Source: Atherinomorus stipes (lineage: Eukaryota > Chordata > Actinopteri > Atheriniformes > Atherinidae). From it: 64,000 bases of DNA. The stretch's first letter is position 1. Each line of letters starts with the position of its first letter. The notes under the pieces were generated by a model. That model ran no database searches, had not been told where the DNA came from, and saw nothing but the letters and a program-made list of their open reading frames with translations. The DNA lies in NCBI GenBank assembly GCA_023101725.1, contig JALJCO010008724.1, forward strand, positions 298,708 through 362,707, written 5' to 3'. Made by a program: the position numbers and the translations under genes. Below, piece after piece: positions 57,660-64,000 of this stretch.

Positions 57660-58597
57660 CTGAAAAAAAGACAATTTGCTGGGGATTAACATCGTAGTCA
57701 GTAAAAATTTTAAACATCTTATCAATTTAATGACAATCATGTAAACAGTAGTTTCCAATGCTAACAATTCTGTCCCATTTTTAATTCTTAATTCATTTTG
57801 CTGTTATGAAGATGAATTTCTTATAACTTAGTAATTAGGCAGACTACTCAACCAACCAGGACAGTCACTCAAGTCAGTAGTCAGTATAAAATTAAGCCAA
57901 ATACATGCATTTTAACGTTTTCAATCACTGTGATTCACTATAACCAGGGCGAGGAATGGACATTCAAAATTTAAACTTTAACTTAAATTAAACTAAACTT
58001 TTCTGAATCCACAGATACACGGTAAATATAACCAACACAATAATTGATAGGCTACAGGGGAATTGGTCTTTCCTGCCAATACACTATTAGGATGACATCT
58101 GATATGAATTACCTTACATACTATTTTAATGCTTAAATCACAGTAGCATGGTGATTTATCGGACTCAGTCTAACGGTCAGTTCAAAAAAGGCTCTCTCTG
58201 CCCCTACCAACGTAAAACAGCCTATTTACCTGCTGCTGTCTGGGAGCAGAGACGAGCAGACGCCTTCGCTATTTATGAAAGATTAAATAAAATGTCGGAT
58301 AACGTTGCGACCACAATTTTGAGTAGAGCCCGAATTACTGTAATACAATACCAACAAGGGAGAAGACGACATGTTGTCGTATTTTAAAAGGATTGTCCCA
58401 GACACGCTAATGTTACTGGCTTAACTGCTGCAGCCCTGCTAGCATCAATTAGCCGCTAACCGCCAAGGACTGAAAAGCCTTGTGTTTAAATGTTGAAAAT
58501 GTGTAGGTTGCTTTCTCCATAACGACACAACTCAAAGTACAACTCCGGTATGATTTCATGTTAAAATAAATTCAATTAAAGATTGTTTAAAACTTAC
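57660..58597 (-). other. First intron of the 50-58 kb unit
   Basis: 938 bp between donor GTAAGT (58592-58597) and acceptor TTTTTTTCAG (57660-57669). No coding content on the minus strand. A 79-codon plus-strand frame (58148-58387) has no motif and I do not credit it. Confidence 0.6.
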
Positions 58598-58711
58598 CCG
58601 TGCAGACTCCAGCCCGAGGCAGCAGCTCTCCAGCTCCTCGAAGCAGCACACAGCCACGAAACTAGGAAGTGAAAAATGCCAACTCGGAAAGTTGGCTTTC
58701 CCGCATTTCAC
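58598..58711 (-). promoter_or_regulatory. Putative non-coding first exon and promoter region
   Basis: A GC-richer block in AT-rich DNA ending in CACGG|GTAAGT on the minus strand. Around 58669-58711 the sequence holds nested inverted pairs (GTGAAAAATGC with GCATTTCAC; GCCAACT with AGTTGGC). The exact start site is not visible. No TATA box seen. Confidence 0.45.
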
Positions 58712-58933
58712 AACTCAGAAAAATTAGTTGACAGAACTGTTGTCCCTTGAATCGAACCGCAACGTACGGGTTTAAGTATTAACAACTCACCAAATTATTT
58801 TAGAGCATACAACTGTCTTGTTCTGTTGTGCTAACTTAGATTATCGTCTTAAATGTTAATAATTTATATTATCAAGTTTTACCAACAAAATTACTGTATT
58901 AGGCCAAAAAATACAAGCTGGCTTTTTGCGGTG

Positions 58934-59304
58934 TGGAGTAATCTTTCCCAGTAGGCTCGAGAAGTTTGGTTTGGGTAACTTAACCACACTGGTTGTTGGT
59001 TTAGTTTGTTTTTGCACCGCGGTTAGAGCAGTTGTCTCGGGTACACTTTCTTGACTGGTCGGGTAGGTTGCCAGCATGCTGGTTGCTTAACCTGGTCATT
59101 GGGCTTTGTGTTTAAAACACCCACCGCAATTGCAAAGACTAGGGTTGAGTTTATTTAGTTAGCTTTCTGGTTAGGCAGTCAGCTAGGGGAAGTCTGCTTT
59201 CCACCCTGTATGTGGACATCACCAATGAGGGTAGGTGGCAATTTTCTTTTTTTTTTTTTTTGTAGTCATTTGTTTGGGCCCAGTGTGAGAAAATTAGTGT
59301 TGGT
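58934..59304. other. Unassigned stretch, possible LTR-element leader
   Basis: If the 50.56-58.93 kb element is removed, this stretch follows the primer site and leader at 50408-50561 and precedes a possible gag start at 59305. It shares TGGCTTTTTGC with the left leader, near 50513. No genes. Confidence 0.35.
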
Positions 59305-59358
59305 ATGGCTACTGTGGAGGAATTCATCCAAAATTCAAGTGGGCAAACATCCAAATGA
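59305..59358 (+). pseudogene. Possible gag N-terminus of the second LTR element
   Basis: ATG followed by 16 codons starting MATVEEFIQ, then a stop. The start resembles Gag N-termini of fish Gmr1/gypsy-type elements in general character. The frame is too short to be sure. An L2-type tail lies less than 100 bp further on. Confidence 0.3.
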
Positions 59359-59427
59359 TCTAAAAATGTTGCATGGTATGTTAAAACTTTACGTCAGTAA
59401 GTGTACTGACGTCTTGCCTGATAATAG

Positions 59428-59505
59428 CTGGGATAGGCTGTAGGATCTCCCGTTACCCTGAACTGGATAAGCGGTACAAAAAAAAATGAATGAATGAATG
59501 AATGT
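59428..59505 (+). mobile_element. L2-type LINE/SINE 3' tail
   Basis: AGCTGGGATAGGCTGTAGG, then ACCCTGAACTGGATAAGCGG, and an ATGA/TGAA microsatellite (about 59487-59505). GGATAAGCGG followed by such a repeat is the familiar 3' end of fish L2 elements and of SINEs that borrow it. Only the tail is left. Confidence 0.8.
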
Positions 59506-59576
59506 TAAAGGTTAAAACTACAGTATTAAATGTGCCATTTTTGGCTTCAGTTTGTTTCCTAAACTGAAACAGAAAC

Positions 59577-60058
59577 AGGCTGTGTCCAGATTTGAGGGCT
59601 ACATGCTTCCAAGGCCGGAGCTGAAGACTGCTTACTGTCACGTCACAGCGATGCGACCAAGGCTGTCCAGATTTGAACACTCTTTCAAATGTCGCTCTTT
59701 CATTTGTTATTGTCCATAAAATTAGCTAAAGTTAGCTTGAGACCTTGAAATCTTGTCAACGATGCAAATAAATTTACCTGGATTTGATTTTCTCTCAGCC
59801 AGAGTGATAAAATAAGCTATCACCGCCGGTGAAGCCGCTGTAACTCCTCTAAGATTAGCAGAGCTATGGGGCTGATATTTTGCTTTGGTTTAGCACTGTC
59901 ACAGTTGCTAGGCAATGAGAGATTTGCCGAGGAGGCTAGACTGTCCAAATTTAACACCCTGTCATTTCCACTGTAAGCAGTCTAAGGAGGCCCCGGCCTA
60001 CATAGACCGGTAGGATGAGTCCTTCGAAGGACCCAGCCCCTGAATTTGGACATAGCCT
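59577..60058. mobile_element. MITE with 24-bp imperfect terminal inverted repeats
   Basis: Left AGGCTGTGTCCAGATTTGAG and right (reverse complement) AGGCTATGTCCAAATTCAGG. 482 bp, non-coding. The motif GTCCAGATTTGA recurs inside near 59665 and GTCCAAATTTAA near 59944, so the subterminal motif is repeated. Superfamily not determined. Confidence 0.75.
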
Positions 60059-60421
60059 TAAAGGTGATAGCTACATGTTTAATTCCTCCCTGCCAGTAGG
60101 TGGCACATGAACGCTCACACACACTAACACTAAAGCCACTTTCAGGCTTGCATTGCAGAACATGAGCAGTCAAGTCCATCCGCTCTTTAAACGAATTAGT
60201 CTTTTTAAACATGCCTCTTCCTCGCAGATCTATTGCGTCCTGGGCGCTTTCAGACATCAGGAAATGTTGTGGATAAGTCAGCACAGCCCCACTCGCCCTT
60301 CAACTCTGTCTGGAACATTTTCTTGTGCATTCAGCCGAAACGATGTGCTGTAACATTTCCGCTCTTCTGACATGGGAGTTCAGCCGGTACATGTCAACTA
60401 CATCTCCGAGGTAAAAGACCA
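60059..60421. other. Short unassigned stretch
   Basis: No gene or defined repeat recognised. A 66-codon frame at 60153-60353 has no motif. Confidence 0.55.
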
Positions 60422-60831
60422 GGAGTCTCATTTATAAAGCTTGCTTACGCACAAAACAGGGCCTGAAAGTGGCGTAAGTGATTTTCCACGCAAAGTTTCA
60501 GATTTATAAAAACAAACCTGACGGGAATATGTGCGCACCTGTACGCAAACTCTGAACCTTGCGCACGAACATTTTGGAGACGGGAAACTGGCGGCACCAC
60601 TGGTAAGATGATTAGCTGAAGCCACGATCATGCATTTAACCATCATATCAGACTGGAGACCATCGTAAACCCCCGTCTGTTCCTGGATTGAGCTGTACGA
60701 TCCATCAGCCTCATTTCAGAGAGCTACAGTAGGCTGCAGCTTCAATTATATAGGATGACAGTTATTGGTAGGTTACCTGTAACAAGGTGTGGAGGGGCTG
60801 ATTGTAATTACTGAGGAAACGGTGACACTCG

Positions 60832-60864
<33 letters not shown>

Positions 60865-62127
60865 CTTCACAACGGATGCGCTGCACTGCTGGAAGATCAT
60901 GGAAAGAAGAGGATAAAGATGGACAGAGTTTTTAGAAACCACGAATATTCCTTGGGCCAAGATTACTGACTGATGCCGATAGATTCCCCTGAGCAACCTT
61001 CCCGAACTGGGGATTCTTTGATCATTTCAGAGGGTCGCCAGACGATTGTAATTGCTGTAAACTAAATACATTTAGAATTTTTAGGGCTGTCAAAATAAAT
61101 CTGTTAATGCAGGGAGATTAATCTGTAGGAATATAAACGCATTCATTTTCTAATAAATAAATTAGAGCCTAACTCATAATAAAAATTGCAATTTAGCAAT
61201 ATCTTGCAAAAGCCCCTTCTCATATCTTGGTCAGCTGAGTTGTCTTTTTTTTATAATCATGTTTTCTTACAGTTGTGTACATATGTATGATTATTGTTGC
61301 ACTTGTACTTTTTATATTATTGTTATGTTAGATAGATGTTATATTGTAAAAAACAAACAAACAAAAAAAAAGTATTATAAACATTGAATTTCCCTTCTGG
61401 GATTAATAAAGTATTTTCATTAATAATCCACCAAACCCCCATTTCCCCCTAATTCATGAAGATTCTGAGGTTTCCAGCCTACATGTAGATGTGAGGATGA
61501 TTGAAATGTCGAAATAAAGAGTAGCTGTTGCGGGGTAGGAACAGCTGGTATTGGGGGGGTCGTAGCTCAGAAAGTTTGGGAACTCCTGGATCTGTGTGTT
61601 AAACTGGACTCGAACGACCCGCCGAATCCGTTTAATCCCGGTGCGCAGTTGCTGACCACAACGCGCTCCGGTGTGCAGCGAGCCGTTGTGTTCATTCACC
61701 GCTGCAGCAACGTGCTGTGACTTCAGTTTATCTGCGATTCCACTGTGAAGTCCAAGTATAACGTTCTTTCAACGTTTCACCTCACCAACAAGCTCCCTCC
61801 ACTTCATTTTCATGAAACTGCGTTTTCTCGTCTTCTCAGTCACCACGATCAAGTTTAAAACGCGTTCCCAGATCAGCTGCTTATTTATATGTAAAAAATT
61901 ATGAGGTGTTTGCATTGACTATGGTAGAAAGTGGGCGTGTAGGGGGCGGGATATGAGCACCACCTGCGAACTTCCAAGGAGAGGTGATTTATAAAGGGGA
62001 AATTGTTGGATTTTTGCGTACGCCCGGTTTTATAAATTGAATATTTTTCGGCGTAAGCAACTTTGGGGTTTTGGCGCACGTACACTTTTAGTATAGATCC
62101 TGCGCACAGTTTTATAAATGAGACCCC
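60422..62127. mobile_element. TIR element of the GGGGTCTCATTTATAAA type
   Basis: Left end GGAGTCTCATTTATAAAG and right end (reverse complement) GGGGTCTCATTTATAAAA, with further opposed subterminal phrases (TTGCTTACGCAC and GCGCACGTACAC; ATTTATAAAAAC and GTTTTATAAATT). 1706 bp. This end type is frequent in fish. The interior holds an (ATT)n block, a GAATTTCCCTTCTGGGATTAATAAAG-like piece common in retroelement or gene 3' ends, and no transposase. Confidence 0.75.
60832..60863. repeat. (ATA)n microsatellite
   Basis: About ten uninterrupted trinucleotide units inside the preceding TIR element. Directly visible. Confidence 0.95.
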
Positions 62128-63837
62128 AGAACACATGTATGAATGCAAGCGTTATAAAGGACCGAGTGACGTAATATTACCGCTTTCCAGTGCAAGTCTG
62201 AAACGAGCTTTACACTGACCCGCAACAAGCATTAGCAACATTACATAACCAGCTAATCCTTAATGAGCACTAGCAAATGTCAAACTTGCATGTCCTGGAG
62301 TAAAGTGGCAGCCTCTGCAAGGCTTTTGAGCTCCCTTTGCAACCTTCTTGCTTGTGTTTTTGTTTGGGGGAGGGCAAGAAAAAGACACCGTTTCAAGACA
62401 CTGCAATTGAGCTAGCAGCTCTGGAGCTAATGCGTAACAGCGAAGAATCCCGCCGTTGGCATGATAACTAGATGTAAATATTTACCAGTTACTTTTTAGA
62501 CCCATCAAAATTGATGAAACTAACTCATACTTTCATTCTCCACCCCTTTAGACATTATGTGGATGTTTTTTTATATATGTTTGATGAAAAAGTTGTAGCT
62601 ATCACCTTCAACATATCTGATATGTGTGATTCTTACCTTAGAAAAAAAGAAAAAAAAAATGGTTTTGGCGTCATGGTTTCAAAATGTGCTGGAAACTTTT
62701 ACCAAAAGTCTTAGTCCATCAGCTCATTACTCATTTCTGGGTAATGTCAGAACCATAATGGGAAATTAATGTTTTGATAGACTGTGCTCTGTATCATCAG
62801 TCACTCTCAATTTTACCAGCTGGACGAATTGAAAGGCGTGATAAGACTACAAATTTATGGGAACAGTCAACCAAACACTGTTTAGGAGGGAGATATGCTT
62901 CGAGCTTAGACTCATGTTGATGTTTCCTTTAACTTTTAATGCCCCAAAGTGATTTCTCTCATTTCTTTAGCCATTCTTCAATGACCTGATGACTTTAGTA
63001 CTGGCACAACTCTCTGTGTATGTTAGCAGGGCCACTTTAAGAAGTAAAGTTCTTCAAATCTATAGATTACTCTCAAAAATTGGCTTGTTCTTTGCTAAGA
63101 TCTACTTCACTTTCAGCCTCTTTAGATGAATAAACAGGAGTGTCAGCCTGGTGTCTTTTTCCTTGATGTCTCACTCTGATTGCTGTCTGCATTGCACATC
63201 CTCCCTTATTATCTGTGTCAGCCACTGAACTCCAGCAATTTGTTACTCCATGCTTCTTACGGTCTGACAAAGACAACAAGCTTAATTGATGAAGTGGGTG
63301 GTGGGGAAGGTGCCGCTTTTGATTTTTCCAGGTGATGAGACAATCTGTTGATTCACTACCTTAAAAAAAAGTTGTGCTTCGAAAAGGTTGGTGAAGTAAA
63401 ATGGAAAGAGGCAGCAAAATACAATGTACTTTTTTTCATAAAACTTGTTGAGCAAGATTTTTTTTTGTTGTTGTTTATAACTCTTGAGGAGAAAAACAGA
63501 ATTGTAGTTGGAAGCACTCAAAGCTGACTGAATGCCAGGAAATTAACATTAGAAGAGACACAGAAGGATGGACTCTGACTCGCAGTGTTTCCTCTCTTTG
63601 GTCATCCAGTTAGCTTCTGTTTATTGATCCCAGCTGAACTGTACAACACTTACACTTGCTTACTGTTTTTATCCTTGAGGCCAGGATGCACAGTTTGAGA
63701 TGAATTTCAAGGCTGTGTTACTGTGTAAAGCTCTTGCTTGCATTTATGTTTGCCAACTATTCCCTGCCACGAAACTCGATAAACTTGACTTCTGGTGTTC
63801 TTGCATTTTGGACTTAGTATTGCCTCCAGAGCAGAAC
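62128..63837. other. Stretch without a recognised gene
   Basis: 1.7 kb of mixed-composition DNA. Frames up to 79 codons with no motif. No terminal repeats found. Confidence 0.55.
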
Positions 63838-64000
63838 ATGTTATTGGCAAGGTTATTATAGTTAACTAAAATTAACGGGAAAAAAAAAACAAACTAAAAT
63901 TGACAAAACATTTTTGTAAACTGAAACAAAAATAAAAATGCCAGTTTTTAAAAAACAAACAAACAAAAAACTAACTGAAACTGTATTGTCTTTACAAAAC
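63838..64000. repeat. Repeat entering from the right edge
   Basis: GGTTATTATAGTTAACTAAA followed by many AACTAAAA/CTGAAAC units and A-rich spacers, a texture typical of a common fish DNA element end. The rest lies outside the window, so family and length are unknown. Confidence 0.45.

Larger units (their letters stand above)
50562..58933 (-). mobile_element. Candidate autonomous CACTA-like DNA transposon
   Basis: The left edge begins CACTGCAAAAA, the type of end used by CACTA/EnSpm elements. A candidate right end TTTTTGCGGTG finishes at 58933, and TG follows it and precedes the left end (possible 2-bp target duplication). Inside, the left subterminal part has a 67-bp unit four times over and opposed AACTCAAAATTT/AAATTTTGAGTT motifs. 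A minus-strand transcription unit encodes a zinc-finger/transposase-like protein and a second multi-exon protein. The left end and the genes are well supported. The right border and superfamily are inference. Confidence 0.6.

Noticed and set aside
58740..58765. GGTTCGATTCA on the minus strand, a tRNA B-box-like motif
   Set aside because: No A box, anticodon arm or acceptor stem could be fitted around it.
59210..59443. 77-codon open frame upstream of the L2 tail
   Set aside because: It overlaps the possible gag start in another frame and contains a poly-Phe run; no family match.

Overview
This window looks like intergenic DNA from a ray-finned (teleost) fish, and it is built almost entirely from transposable elements. 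The lineage call rests on the repeat families I recognise: a Gmr1-type LTR retrotransposon, an L1 with ORF1 and ORF2, Rex1/CR1-type and L2-type LINE pieces, several Tc1-like remnants with TA ends, hAT-like elements with 8-bp target duplications, TTAA-flanked and TAA-flanked non-autonomous DNA elements, and long A/T and dinucleotide runs. I could not place a single host gene exon with confidence. The species cannot be named from what I see.

Layout. 1-3.2 kb: low-complexity DNA, an old Tc1-like remnant and a 110-bp palindrome. 3.18-9.98 kb: a complete Gmr1-like LTR retrotransposon on the minus strand (two 886-bp LTRs with two differences, 5-bp target duplication, tRNA-Pro-type primer site, intact 1568-codon gag-pol with integrase ahead of reverse transcriptase). 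10-14.4 kb: unassigned DNA plus a Tc1-derived element carrying a nested TTAA element. 14.4-20.1 kb: a full-length L1 on the minus strand with an 11-12 bp target duplication; its frames are broken only at homopolymer runs. 20-26.5 kb: unassigned DNA, a hAT-related repeat, a perfect 25-bp-arm hairpin and a decayed L1-type fragment on the plus strand. 26.5-38 kb: a dense series of non-autonomous DNA elements (hAT with 8-bp TSD, TA-flanked MITE, TTAA element inside a Tc1-like fragment, TAA-flanked Harbinger-like element, a 19-bp-TIR element), a Tc1-like transposase remnant and a LINE 3' end. 38-46 kb: mostly featureless, with an inverted copy of the 35-kb repeat. 46-47.7 kb: a TTAA-type element with an internal duplication and a Rex1-type LINE remnant.

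50.5-58.9 kb is the most interesting part. It is a candidate autonomous DNA transposon whose left end begins CACTGCAAAA, with subterminal tandem repeats. Its minus-strand transcription unit has a non-coding first exon, then a large exon encoding four C2H2 fingers plus a transposase-like protein (two homopolymer frame breaks), then a four-exon 520-residue protein resembling fish 'SAMD3-like' proteins. A splice donor sits 12 nt after the transposase stop, and its joining to the next exon creates an in-frame ATG for the second protein, which suggests one bicistronic or alternatively spliced unit. This element seems to lie in the leader of a second, older LTR element (LTR end and primer site at 49.9-50.4 kb, possible gag start at 59.3 kb). 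59.4-64 kb holds an L2-type tail, two TIR elements and unassigned DNA.

The genes present serve their own elements (reverse transcription and integration, target-primed reverse transcription, cut-and-paste transposition); no host pathway is visible.
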